64,000 nucleotides of DNA from Endomychus coccineus (taxonomy: Eukaryota; Arthropoda; Insecta; Coleoptera; Endomychidae). The DNA lies in the NCBI GenBank assembly GCA_958510875.1, contig OY294068.1, positions 69,542,633-69,606,632 on the forward strand, in the 5' to 3' direction. This document shows positions 35,801 to 50,800 of this stretch, one piece after another. Numbering within the stretch: position 1 is the stretch's first letter; every line of letters starts with the position of its first letter. The notes under the pieces are model-generated. The model was not told the DNA's origin and did no database searches. It saw only the letters and a list, made by a program, of their open reading frames with translations. A program made the translations under genes and the position numbers.

Positions 35801-38800
35801 GGAGCAGAGCTGAAAAGATTCTATCCTCACCAGGCGCTTTTAATGTTCAAAGTCTATTTAATCGTCGTTGCTGCAACTACGTTTTAGCCAGACTCAAGTT
35901 TTGCCGGTTAGGTCGCCTAAATCGACCCACCCAAATTGGTGTCTGGTGGTTCAGAATCAGACTATCTGGAAAGTGGTTTTGCATCTGGAGCTCTAAGGTT
36001 TCTCTCTCGTGCCACTACTGTATTTTTTCGTCTTGAGTGGACAATTTTCGCGGTATTCTGGCAGGGTCTACCTCCCTCCTCACTCCCTTTGTACTAGAGT
36101 CCGTTGATAGGCATGAAGCCAAGAACACATTCTTCTGACTTGTTGTGTTGTCATGCGTTATGTCGTAAACATATTTTTATGACGCCTTTTGAGGAAAATA
36201 AGTATTTGGGTTTTAAAAACTGTTTGCAACGTATTGCTTCTTGGTTTCATCATAACCTCAATCTCGTCCTACGAATTTGAAAAAGAAACTGAAGAATGTG
36301 CTGCGGCTGTTATTTGCTCTACATTACCCAAGAAATGGAACATTTGGATACAAGAAATCAGGGAATCATTTGGCGAATAGCATCGTTGATAAATCTTATT
36401 TAGATGAAAACCGTTTCTATATGTATCACTTTAGGATGTCCAGGGAACAGTTCGAAAGTTCACATGGAAAAATCGAAGATCTGTATTTCGTTCATTTTTT
36501 TTTTTGCTAATTTTCAAGCGAAGAGCAGGTACTTGCGGACAAAAAGTTCTGAAGCTTGTGTAATAAATTGGAATTAGGGAAATCGTAGCTTCTCATTATT
36601 AAGGTGGCCTGTGGTATGTGCGATAATCTTATCGAGTTAAGGCGGTAATGTTAGTCTGGATTGAAACAATGAAAGTCTTTTGCCGCCGAAGATATGAGCC
36701 GATACTCTGTACTCACACGAAGGTGTTATCAATAAAAACTATGACATCAGCGAAAACAGGGAGCTGGAAATAAAGGTATAATCGGGTTGAGAAGTAAGGG
36801 GGTATAGAGGCTGTGCTGTTTTGATAAAACTCTTTCTTCAAGAGGGAATAAGGCAGTCCGGGCCGGTCCATACTCAAGACGCGTATCATTGAAGCCGAAG
36901 TAAATTCATTCATTTCTCAAAAAGATAAAATTTGGTGATTAAGGTGTAACGTGGTAATTAAGTTAAATTGTTAAGTAGTTCAATTCAGAGGACAGCCGGG
37001 GACTCCGATGTGTTATCATCGTTAAATAAATAAATTCGTTCTATATCATTGGCACCGACTTGACCGGTGAATTAAAAGTAGTGAGTGTTAGGGGAAGGTT
37101 AAACAACAAGGGGGGTAAGTCTTAGATCTAGATAATTACAAATTACAACTGTTGGGGTTGGACTGATACTGCATAATTTCCGCTGAGTAGAGTATTAATG
37201 TGGTAAAGGGTTGTAAGGGACTTTTGTTTGAGATTCAATCCAGAAACCACTATTCCTTTGTTTACGTTTTCACAACGGTAGAGGTTAGTAACCATTTAGT
37301 TTAGTTGTAATATTCTCTAAATATCCATATAATTATATTTCGTCATACTAAAATTATTGACAATAAATCCAGGTCATAAGTCGATTGGTTTGATTTAATA
37401 AATGAAACAACCCAAAGTTTACCTATAAAGTGATAAGCATTGATAGTATCGGAGGGTTCCTGCTGAACCTCTTAAAAAAAGTAGGTGGTGGCAGCATATC
37501 ATAATAATGAATAAAGTAGTTGAAAGTTAAGATTAATTGCCTGAATGCAAATTCCGATTATTTGCTGGAAGCCGTGAGGACACGCACTACCAAAGGAGCG
37601 CTGTGAGGTTGACAGTGGAGAGGGTCAGTAGTAGAAAGTTAATAAATTACAAGAATTAAAACAAAGTAATGGGTGTATATTACACTTGTTTCGGGCATTT
37701 ATCACGACCCAACAAGACATAAACTATAGCATCGGATGAATCTGTACGCCGGTCCTTTGACTACACGAGAAATTAGCTGTATGATTTATTTAAACATGTG
37801 TCGCACGACAACACAAACATCAGAACAATGTGTTTCCAGCTTAATAGATCAATAGCGTGGTGTTATCAATGTAACACTACAATTTTAAATATTTTTTTTC
37901 AGGTATGATGGACCAAGTAAACAATCCCGGATTGATTACTATGGGGACATGGTTAAAACTTATCAACTGGCGAATACTTTACAATATGGCACTAGTTTGA
38001 AAATAGCTCCATTAACAAATGAAGTTCAAACAAATGTTAAAACATGTTTACAGGTCAATGGAACATCAGATGATGTTATAGAAATACAAAGTATACTTCC
38101 TGCTCTTGATGGATTTAGTTGCATCGGTAAGTTTCTACAATAAAAAGCTTTTGTATCTGCTTCTAATCGATTATCAACGTTACATTTCGCCCATTTTATT
38201 AATAAATTCACTAATTTCATGCAATATTCGAAAACGTCTATTTGAAGCAGAAAAACAGTATTAACAAATACTTTGTTTAATTTTATGTTCGAGATTAGCT
38301 ATTTTATGTTTATGATAAATATTTATAATTTTTTTATTGCACGGTATTATTTTCAGTGGAATGTAGTTCGATTTAATGTATGTTGTTAAATATGAAAAGT
38401 TTAATTTTATTTTTATAACGATTATAATAGTTATCCTATTGAAGTTTTTCAAGGCATATAAGAGTGGAAAATCTAATATTTATCATTGATCACTAATTGA
38501 AAGTTTTAAAAATATAATCCCTACTTCTAACTGACAAACTGTAGATGACATAACATTGTAAATCATTGTAACGGCTCAATTTAAAGATAGACTAAATTCA
38601 ATGGTGGAAGCCGTTACTTTGTGATAATTTATCATATTGATATAATAAAATAAAACACTTTTACTTTGTTTTTTATCACATATATTATAGAAACGAATCT
38701 TGACTATAGTTTCGACACTAGGATGTTGTCTTCAAACGATACATTAGTATCTTGGGCACGTCCGTGAACCACACGAGTCCCCCCTCTCTACCCTCTGTAT

Positions 38801-41800
38801 GGTGTTGAAGTTTTAAAAAATCATTACATTTTCTTCACTACCTCCTAAACAGATGAAGATTTTTACTGTTTGACGCTTACTAATGGAGATAATACTATCG
38901 GGTGTTATACGTATTAATAAAGATTCTTGACCCAGTATGAATTATATATAAAAATTCTTGGGAAATAGGTCACAATAACACTCTGTTTTGAAATTTTTTG
39001 TCTTTACGTACGTTTCGGTCTCACGACCATCATCAGAAGACTCACTATGTAAAAATAAAGAAAAGGGTTTATTAAAACTAATTATATCACAAGCGTCCAA
39101 ATCGCACAAATTTAATTTCAATCAAAAGAGCCCACGCCGTCGAAACGAACCGAGTATTGTATTGACGATACAATTTCGATTATTCGTGACCTATTTCCCA
39201 AGAATTTTTATATATATGTTATACGTATTTAAACTCGCTAAATGTATGAATTGAATATCTGATTTATTTGATATATCTTGATTTACACAATATGTGGACA
39301 ATTTTAAGTTTAAATGAAGGCACAATTTAACTGTAAAATGTATGTGTTATTGTTATTGTTTCGGCAGTGGCATTAGAATTCATTTGATAATTCACATTTC
39401 TGACGATGTCAGTGTTGATGGAACAAAACAATTGTTAAAATTTAAAAATCAATTTTACGCTATTCAACAAGTATTATATTTGCACGTTCGAATTATCTTG
39501 AGATATATTTCATCGACAATGATCTAATCTATGTCACTTAAATTGTTTTCCGAATGTAATTGATCCTTATCCTTATCAGAATCATTAGTCTATGCGATTT
39601 TTAAAGTTGTAAAGTAATGATGACTATTCAATTTATAACACCTTTAATTTAACTTGTCTTATAAATAAGTAATAATCATCCTCGTCCACTAAAAATACTG
39701 TAAACTAAATTAGAAATCAAAATGTGCCTGTTAAAATACTATTTGGGGGATAATAATGCAAACAAAGGAGGCCAAGATAAATCGGAATTTAATAAATTGC
39801 TTTTTCGTTTATACTGTTTAAAATGTTCTTTATACCGAGTTAAAATGTTCCTTCTAGATCGACCCACATAGCATTTTGAATACAATTCACAATCGATTTT
39901 GTAAATTCCGGATTTGTCGAAGTCGGAAACTATCAAAGATGTTGCCTAAACTGTTTTTTAGCTTGTTGTTACATCTACAAACGTATTGCAAATTTAGAAA
40001 ACAAATTATGGAATTTATTAATTACTGAAGGATGATAAGTGAAACATTTGAATTTTATTACTTAGTTGCTTGCGTTCCAATTTTCCTTTTTGTTTAGAAA
40101 TCAAATTATTGATCAAAGATTTGTCGTAACCAACCATTGTCGAACGCTGAAGTATTTCAATTTCGTTATAATTTTGCAGGCTCAAAGGTAGGTTCAATAA
40201 TCTATGAACAATACTATTAAATGGAGCTATTTTATAATCAAATTGTGTAGCTGAATCCGCCGCGGAGTATATCTATTTGTTTGAGTGGATATTCTGTATA
40301 TATTGAATTCCAAGTGATTACCATCTTCTATAATGTTAATGTCAAGGAAAGGAAGCTTCTTATCTGTTTCCATTTCGACAGTGAATTTCATTGAATCATA
40401 TTTTGGCTATTAAGCGTGTTTAAAAAGCCATGTAAATCAAACTCTTTACTTATAATCGCGAAAATATGATCAACATATCTATACCAAACATTTGTTAACT
40501 GATTTAATTTTGATTTTAAGGAGGTTTCAAGTTCGCTTAAAAAAATTGGCCAAAAAAAGAGAGAGTGAAATGCCCATTGCACATCCGCTTGTTTGTTTAT
40601 AGTAGTTTTTGTTAAAAGTTAAATAATTTTTCTCCATACTCTGTGCAGTTTGTATCGGGGATATTAATATTTGAAAGCCATTTCTTCATAATGTTTATCG
40701 ACTCAGGGATTGGGGTATTTGTAAATAGTGAAACATCAAATAAAACGAGAGTATCACCAGGTTCAAGCTCAAGAATTGAATAAGGCATTTTCGTTGATAC
40801 TGTCACATAATCCTGTTTCCCTTAGGAGTATAATGTCGTAATTAAGCATTAAAGTTTCTTAGTAAAAATTGTCCATCATCAATCATGATCCGTGTTTATT
40901 TTATGTTAGAGTTTATTTTATTTTTATTTCTCACGATACACAGCATGTCATTTTAATTATCTAACATAACTTTAATGGGTGTGTCTTTGTCCGCAATGAA
41001 TTTTCCTAAACGTAAAAAGGAGATGTTATCTAAATTGATACCCTCAATTGATTTAAGAACGTTTTTGATAGTATCTTCATCATCACGTTGACTTTGTTCC
41101 CAGTTATTTGTTCATGGTTCACGCAAATCAAACGATATTATTTTCTTGTCTTTGACGATCCTGAAGTTCAGCACTTAACACACTTATTCATATTAACGGC
41201 ATCATGTAATTAGTATTGAAATAGAACTTCGATTTGAAATGGTTTGTGCACCAGCGTTATAAGACACGTTCACTCTCGCTAGACTATCAACATGGAGTAC
41301 AACTTTTAGTACTAATTTGGGCAAAGCTCACGTTTTTTGTGTGTAGCATATGATTAAATTTATTTCAAAATGCTAATGGAGATGAATAATATAACAATTA
41401 GAAAAAATCCAACGTAAAAACTGAGAGTGGTTGAAAAATATTAAATGCCGACATTATTATGTTTCAGGAAGTGATACTATTGATGGAATAACCACAGAGA
41501 AATGGAGTTTAGAACAAACCGTAGGTAATAAAGCTAATAGTTATGTAATGTGGTTAAAGTATAAAACTGATCCGAATAATGCAGATGTTCTAGTACCAGT
41601 ACCTGTACGGTAAGTCTCATAGAGGTTGTACATTAAATTCGGTATATCAACGGTTAATTCACTCGCCGCTAGGAGCATAATATTAAGTATATGGGTGGTA
41701 GGATTGATACCTGCTTAGAGACTCCCGTTCAATAATGGTATGTTTGTTGAATGGTGATACCTCTTAAAACAAAAAAGTGTGAATGCACTGTATCACACTG

Positions 41801-44800
41801 GCATTTGGCCTATGTGACGCAATGTAATCATAAAAAAAAGTCCCGAGTTATTCAGAGCATAAATAAATGAATAACTTGTGGATCACTCATAAGCTGAAAC
41901 ATTCGGTTGTTTATTGCTTTTATTAGTTTATTCGTTCGTCATCTCCATTTTCTGGTTTGCGCCGCTGGCGTCTTATTTATAATAATCTGTACCTACTTTA
42001 TTTTAATGTTCCTTTGTTTCTTGTTAATCATTGATCGGCACGTCAATTTGAATTTACGTGATTCTGTTTATTTATGTGTTGTTTATTGGCAATGCGTGAA
42101 TTTGTTAAATGTAGAAAATTAATGCAATTGTTGCAAAATTTAAGAAAAACCTTAGAACAGTATTTCAAAACATACAATAATTTATATTTGCCAATAAAGA
42201 AAAAGATTTTATTTTGAACATGAATCCCCTATATGGAAAATTCACAATAGGGATACGCCCGTTGTTTCTTATATAAACGTTCCAAGTGAGAAATTTGCAA
42301 AGACTTTATTATTTCATATCACACACAAAATTTAAATCCCAGTTTAGTTTGGAAAATTTCCAACAATTAACGTTAAAGATCTAAATATGAAAGATAACTG
42401 TAAATTGATATGTTTCCTGTGGTGTTAATCACCTGTTTCCAAGTTTTCAATCTAACACAGGATTACAAATTATTACGAAATTACTTGAACGAAATAATAG
42501 CCTACCCGCTGTTTCCCAGGGGATATTATCACAACTCTTACTATGCACTTGTTAATCTGAAACTATCTACTTGTAGCAAATGTGAGTAATGCAGGAAGTC
42601 CACTATAGATAAGAAATAATCACCATTTATCCATTAAAAATACTATTAAAGTACTGAGGACCTTTCGGCTACCAAGTAGCCATCATCAGAGTAAACTAAA
42701 TTATAAATCAAAATGTGCCTGATTAAATACTACTTGGGGAGAATAATGTAAACATCTCCAGCTGAGGGTAACCCCTTATTTACATTCCCAAATAGTATTT
42801 AAACAGGCACATTTTGATTTCTAATTTAGTTTACTCTGGTGATGGCTACTTGGTATTTTTAGTGGATAAGGGTGATTATTTCTTATTTATAGTGTATCCA
42901 CAGTGTGAACTCTTTTATAGTTTATTAGCACGAAGTCCAGTAGAACGTTTGCCCTTTCAGTAGCAGCATAGGATTATTAAACCTTAATAACCCATCTATG
43001 TTCACTTATTATTTGTATTTCGGTCGTCAATCCCTAGTAATCATTCATATAGATAGAGATCAGACGATTTAAAAACATATCATTTGAATTATAAATCGAT
43101 AACCTGATAACTTAGGTTATTGTAATAACCGGGTAATATGCTATTTTTTCTCTCATGTGATCCCAACTAACCTTACCGGATTTCGGTGAAATTGTTTTGG
43201 GTGAGGATTATTTTATTGATCTCAGGCCCCACATATAGATATCTGAATTGCGGTTTATGGCAAAGTATAATTATAAACACTGGTAGTAATTTTGAAGAAA
43301 TAGATTTTACAAAATTAAATTATATCAAAAAGTACAAAATAACAAAATACTTATTTACTACAAACTATAACTAATATAATAATAATTGGAATTACAACAT
43401 CGAACCAAACATTTAATATTTAATAATTAGAATGAAATATCTCAGATTGTTTTAACAGAAAAATGTTATAGTACTTAAATATACTTGATGAAAACTGCCA
43501 AGGTAATAATAAATCAGTATACTTTACTAAAAATTATGGTAAGATAAATACAAAAAAAAAATGATTTTTTTGTACTTCAGTAAACTCATTTAGTACTTTT
43601 CAGGTCAAATTATTCGTTAATATATAAACTAGTCTATTGTATTTCCTGACATTATTTTTTCATTATGTTCACTACTTTTGTGTATTTAATCATATTATTT
43701 TACAATGAAAATATGAGCTGCATTTGTTTATTGTTATAAAAATATTATAATACGTTAATGTATTCGATATTTGACCAATACATTGTTCAAAGGAGTCTAT
43801 TAAAATAATGAAAATTATAGAAAGATATAATTTTTACTGTTGAAAATTTTGGACGACCGGAAGAACCCGTTTTCGTAGCTTCCGATTCCTTCTGATTTGT
43901 TTTTCAAAGTTTACCGACTGCAAAAACAGCTATAACCGGTCTGCTCCAATAGCTTCAATAATGTTATCTAGATGATGCATCACTGGCATGTTTAAAATTT
44001 TTTCCGTTTCCAGGAAATAGCTAGTTTCACGGTATTTTGAATACTTATTACAGATTATGTTACCTATAATATTTATGCATTAACAGCATAACAGCACTAT
44101 AAAGAGAAATGTACATTTAATTCACTATCTTTCTATTTTGGCAGCAGAAGAGATCAATAGCTCCACTAAATATTCTAGAGGGAGTTTTGTGTTCGCTCAC
44201 ATTCACCATAAATTACAGCTCATATACTTATTATAGACGTGGATATTCGTATATTTTTTCACGTACATAGTGCACTACACCCCCACATAAATTGATCAAG
44301 CGAATACTTGGTCAGTAACCAACCTCTCTGCTTCTATCTCATCCTTCCGAACACATCCGACCGCTGCTGTTCTGTATCCTTCATGTGTGGCTAAAGGATC
44401 CCTGGGAAAAGATGAAATACGTAACCTTAGCTTCCATTAAGATATTTTTTTACTTACAGGTATGAAATGAAAGGATTCAATTCCTTACTTGGAAGTCATT
44501 ATGATCACTATTATTTGAAATATGAGAACTACGATGAAAATGAAATTTCACCAGAAATCTTCAAACTCGAATCAAGTGAGTGATCTATTTTTTATCCCTA
44601 ATAGAAGGTACTTCTTAATTCGTTTGTTTAGATATGACATGCACCTCATTCCCTGGACCTGGTGACAAACATATTTACACATTCAACCCAATGAAAGAAT
44701 TCATTTATCCAGAAACTACAAGTCACGTAGATTATGAATTTAACAAGTTCATTCACAAACATGGTAAAAACTATGGAGAAGAAAAAGAGCACATTATGCG

Positions 44801-47800
44801 TAAAAATATATTTAGTCAGAATGTTAGATATATCCAATCCACCAACCGACAGAACAGAGGTGATTATTCATAATATTATAATTTAATAATTTATTCACTC
44901 ATTGAAGAAAATATATACATGTTTTTTTAAACTGATAACTATTCCAACATATCCGAATTATGATATAATATTTTCTTATTCCGTATACACTATGCTTGAA
45001 CACAGCGAAATGAGTTTTAGTTTGAATTACAAAAAAAATATTTAATCAGTATGTTAATCTATTATTTGAGGCACCGAGAATACCCAAGGAAGGTTTTTTT
45101 TCTATTCGTTGACTACACGAGAGGGAAATCTAGAATGTTCGAAGAACATCGTTTGAGCCAGCGGTGGAAAGTTGCGAGAGGGGATAGGCATTCGAATTTT
45201 CTTGAATGTTTGCAGTTTATAGGCATAGGGAACATGTGAGCCGTACTCCAGGACAGGTCAAACCTGTGCTTTGTAAATTATGAGGAGCTGCTGGGATGTA
45301 AAGTAGCACTCTTTTGTTTTTATGAAGCGGTTTTGGCAATGGACCTCACATGATCATCTCATGAGAGGGTGCTGTTAGTGATCCCGAACATGGATATGGA
45401 AGACTTCATAGGAATAGTACCTGATATCATCAGTTTAGGGATTGTGGGATCCGCCTTCGCGGAGAAGACGCAAGCTTTAGTTTTGATTGCATTAAAGTAC
45501 TAGATTATCAGATCCCCATTTCAAAATCATTGCCAGATCTCCATTAATTGCGTCAACCTGTCTCTGTCTCGCTCCTTTCGCTTCATTGGATGGTATAGGG
45601 GCTCTAGATGAGAAAGCGATATGAAGTGTATCATCATCTGCAGAGCTGTGGACGGGACATGTTGTCACTTCCAGCAGATCGTTGATATGAAGCAGAAACA
45701 AAGTTGGTGCCACATCCCTGTGGAACACCAGCGTTGATAGCCATTATATTGGAAGATATTCCGTTAACCACCACATGGAGTGATCTATCTGAGTCGGCAA
45801 ACCATATGAAGGAAGTTTCCCAAGAGGCTTTGGTGTCAGACTCGGTCAAATGCTTTGTAGATATTCAATGCTACAGCTAGAGATTCCCAATGTTTTTCAA
45901 TAGATTCACAATTTTGGAGCTCTCTAGGTATTGGATGAGCTCGATGTTGATTGCTTTCTCTACCACTTTAGAGATCACAGATAACAGTGCAATGGTTCTA
46001 TAATTATTAGGAAGGTTCTTCTTTCCTTTTTTTTTAATTGGTTGGACTTTAGCTGTCTTCCAGTTAGAAGGAAATACACCAAGTTTGTATGAAAGGGTAA
46101 ACAACCTGCAGAAAACTGGTGTTAATTCAGGCGTACGTTTCTTGAGAACGACAGCTGGAATTCTGTCTGGCCCCATAGACTTTTTGGTATTAAGATCAAG
46201 CAGAATGCGCCTAATTGTCCGTTGACGAAAGACAATCAGGTATATGGTAAGTGACATGATCACAATGTTTGGGAAATTAAGGTTAAAGTTTGAGGTTATG
46301 ATAAATTCTGGGTAAATAGTTCTAAACCAACTTTTATATTTCCATATTTCATGATGTTTTTATTATCTTTTGGCAAATTTTTAACAGTTTGTAAGTAATA
46401 GTACTCTACTTATTAGGGAATCTGATAAGGTATTGCGTTTACCCCGTTCTCCTTTGAACCAATAGGTTTAATAGAAAATGAATAACGTAATTAACACACA
46501 AAAACAAAGTATTTTATATAAAAACATTTTATTTATCCACAAAAAAAAATTATTTTATAGTCCACAAACAGGATTCAAGGTTCGTTATATGTTAGAAAAT
46601 TTAACGGTTGTTCTTCAACATCACCTTCGTCATTAGCAGCTTGTTCTTCTCTTCTTCCTTTTACACTCTGGCGGAACTGTTAGTTCGTTGTAGTGGTTAT
46701 GATGAATAGGCGGTATAAATTCTATAAGCTGGTGAAGATTTGGTTGGTTTGCTGGCATTTATTTTGGCTTCCCTTTTAAGATCTGGGAACGTTTCAACAT
46801 TTGATGATCTGCCCTTTTATGAATGAGGTCTCAGGCCCCTTCTTTTCCAAATTAAAGGGATTTTTCTTTTCAAGGCGGAACCACTGTCGTATACACGGGT
46901 CTGGAAACTCTATGGTTGACTTGAGTCTCTTACGGGTCGCCTAACTCGTAGTCCCTCGCTCAGCCACCCGCTAGCGCTTGGATCACGAAGTGGTAAAACG
47001 ATATCTTCCCGGAATCGCAAGCAGTGTTACTAAGCATTCTGATTTGAGAGAGGAATAGAACTGTTACTCTTGTCAAAATGTATTACTCACCTTAAAAATA
47101 AATTCCCCTTTTTCGTTATACATGATTTCTTTCCGGAATCGCAAGCATCCACTTTTTTCGCATTTCCGCATCTTTCGGCACTTTAAAAACAGAAGTTTCT
47201 TGCTTTACACTTTTGTACCCCGTTTTGCATTTCGGCACAATGCACGATTTCGTAATTTGTTTCTAAAAACGCAGGTATTCCTTGTGTTGACAAGTCAACT
47301 GACAGTTGTCAGAAAATACTCCTACGTGACGACTTTTGGTACTACGGGCCAGTCGACGCTTAGCGGACTCACTACTCACATAGGAAACAACCTCGAGTTT
47401 CCAGACCTGTGTATACGATCGTGGGCGGAACCATATTTTGTATTGCTTTCATGTTCTTTTAGCGTTTTCGATAACAGTTCGATAATGGTCCCATTCCATA
47501 ATAGAATGTCCAGGTACAAAAAAATATTAACTACTGACTCATAGATTTTGGCTACAGTTTAACACGAAAATCGTATTATAAGAGCAATCTTATTTATTCC
47601 TCCTCAGTTGTCGTTGCATGCGACAATATTTTCAACATTGGTGGTAAGATTTGAATATATTTCAATAAGCAGGATGCAATTCCCAGGTAACCTCTGCCAC
47701 ATGGACACATTAGAACTTTTAAGGTCATGGACGCAAAAGTTGTACGTCCACAACTGTCTGTTGTAAAACACCCTATTACTCGTGAAAATCATCCATACCA

Positions 47801-50800
47801 GTCAGTTTTAATCTGTTAATTCGCTGTTCTTCTTTTATAATACTTGTTACTACTGTTATGTTTAGTAAATTGTAATAATACAGGACCTCAAAAACCATAA
47901 CTATCAACAATACAGCTACTGAGTTGGAGGCCTAAGGAGGTAAGTGCTACATATCTCTGTTGACCTTCAAGGCTGCCCCTACCTCTATTGACTTCCAAGC
48001 GAATCACTATTTTTAGCATAGTTCAGTTTTTTTTTAACTGATATGTCAGCATCTATCAGAGATTCACTTACATCGGTTTGTCATAAGCATTTCCTTTCCT
48101 TCAACTACTTGATTCTGTAATTACCTTCAAAACTTCAAAAATGTCACTTACTTGCCTTGGCTTCTTGATGCCTCATTTGTTCTTACTCGCCTTGGCTTCT
48201 TGATGCCTCACTTGTTCTTACTCGACGTAACTGATACTAACCTGAATATTAATAACGAGGACCACTAATGAGCTGATGATGTGAACCAGTTATTCAATGC
48301 GTGGTCTTAACATCAATACCAATTATGAATTGAATGAAATCTCAATCTTATTGTCAGTCAATTTACTGTGCAATAAAATGTCAAAACAATGCCTTAGATC
48401 TGTAAATTGTATAAAATGGGATTCACTGACTTTCTAAATTTATTATTGAGAGTGAATATAATGCAGTCAACTATATCCGATAAACCCTCTCTCGCATGCA
48501 TAAACGAAGAAACATTAGTATTCACATCTCATTTGGCCCGATAAATTTCATACTTTCGCTATGAATCTATACGTATCGGTATCGATGTGGGAATCCCCAC
48601 AATTACAAATTACAATGTCGCTAACGTCAGCAAAATTAGCCATGATTGCATATTCATAAATTACTAATAGTCACAATCATCGAATTCTAACAAAAAATAT
48701 TAGCCTAAAGACGACCTATCTACTGGAGATTTATGACCTACTAAAAATGGTCACACTGTTTCCCTTCTCCGACTAAACGTAACGATGTTAAGATTCTATA
48801 AGACTGTTCAGGATTGGCAGATAACAGTTCAGCTCAGTCGAAGATGTTCGACAAATAATAATACTGATAACTAGGAGGTCGGGTCAGTATGCTGCGTATA
48901 TGCCCAAAGGGTTAAGACGGAGTTGGTGAGTGAGCCGTAAAGAAGAAATACTTCATTCGCTATGGTCACTCCGCATTAATTGAGTTAGTGAAAATCAAAC
49001 TCGTATATTTTTTACTGTTCGCTTCGTCTTTCGCATAAGGCCGTCTTAATTAAATGAGTCCCATTCGTTGGGTGCCTTCAATGGAACGCCCCAGCCCTTT
49101 GTCAAGTGCCGCACCAGCAGGTGCTACCGGCAGCGAACGTCGTGTTACTATAATATTTCTCTCTACGCGTAAACAGATCAAAAAGCATCGATATTTCGAC
49201 GGACCGCTCTGCTCAAAAACTCTAAAACGGCTCAAGATTCAACTTTGAATGAAAATGCCAGTAAATTTCGAGCATTACATCTAGTAATGTGTGTCAAATG
49301 TTCAAGTGGATTGCATTTACCGTTTGGCCTCTAGACGAAAACATACCTTGTGCCATATAACCCGATTCAAGAGCCACTACGTTCACTCCGTCTTAATAAT
49401 AATAATAGTCTTCATTGTACCAGTCATAGACCTATTATCCTAAGGAGACAGAATTGTTAACATTTAAACACGATCAGACATTGCCAAAATTTCGGGCCAC
49501 TCAGACCGCTGTATATTACAAGTATGGCCGTATGGTATGTGCTGTTGCCGGATTAGTCGTTCTGTGTGCCAGATTGAGATTTGTAATTATTATAAAAACG
49601 TCCATAGCATTATTTATTGGTTATATTAGAAGCAATACTGTTGAAATATCGTTTTCTCTGAAAAATATTCCATAATTTATGGTAACCTGGAATATACAAT
49701 CGAATTATAGAACATTTACATTTTTAAATATAGTACTATTCCATTCCCTTGCATCATTTCTTCAGAAGGCGTCAAACCCTTGCACCTTTTATGTAGTACT
49801 TTCTGTACTACTCAATTTGACAGCTTCCGTATTTCTTGTAGCTATTTTGAAGCGTTGTTACAAGTGTTACCAAGTTTTCAATCATAGTTACAGCGTTGCC
49901 AATAAGGAGTAATTATGACTCGACGACAAAGAGGTCCGTTGGTTTTCTTTGTCATACTTCATGTAATCATTGCCAAATGGAGTTTTATGAATGAGATGTT
50001 TCGTCTCCTTAGGATAATAGGTCTATGGTTCCGGCATAATAATTGATACAAATGGTGGAGTTTAGCTAAAATAACTATTCAACTCAACCAATCGTCCTAT
50101 AAATAACCTTAACCTAATAGTCTACCATATTAATTGGGTATGCATATCATACAAAGTCATAACAATGAGTAATTATTATTTTACTGTTAGAAATAGCTTG
50201 AGACAGGTTTTGAATGTAATGATATTTGAAATAGAGATTTTTAATAGAGGGTTATTGATATCAGATTACCAAAACATGCACATGTACAAACGATGATATA
50301 AAATAATTTTTTTTTATTTATAAGCATACATACCTCATTTTGTTTTATATTGTATATAGTTATAAAACACATTAATTAGATAGATCATTTCAATAAATAA
50401 ATAAATAATAAGATAATAGATTAAAACTTCGTTCCTTTCGGAATGATGACGTCTATTGCTCTTATATAACATACTGTAGTTTAAGCAATTTTATCATTTC
50501 TCATATGCCAACGAGACTTGGGTGCTGCATTTTATGTTTATTTTTTATCTTTGTATAAAATCCAGTATTTTTTAAATCCTGAAATAGTTTACTATGTGGC
50601 CTTTGCCTCATGTATTTTCAGCTGTTTGCACTTGTCTGAATATTGTTTTCAGGGTTCACCCTATCAGTTAATCACTTGGCTGATAAAAATGATTTGGAAT
50701 TGAAGGCTTTAAGGGGAAAGCAATATACAGGAGTATACAATGGTGGAAAACCTTTTCCCTATCGTAATATTGAAAAAAATGAATTCCCAGAACAATTCGA

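Noticed and set aside
42829..42850. Hammerhead on the plus strand in the right Penelope repeat
   Set aside because: Core is CUGGUGA and the second half of stem II and the GAA box are missing.
47122..47544. 140-codon plus-strand frame
   Set aside because: The longest unexplained frame in intron 6, but it has no domain, overlaps a stretch like repeat E1, and its composition (Phe and Arg rich from ttt/cgc words) looks like chance.
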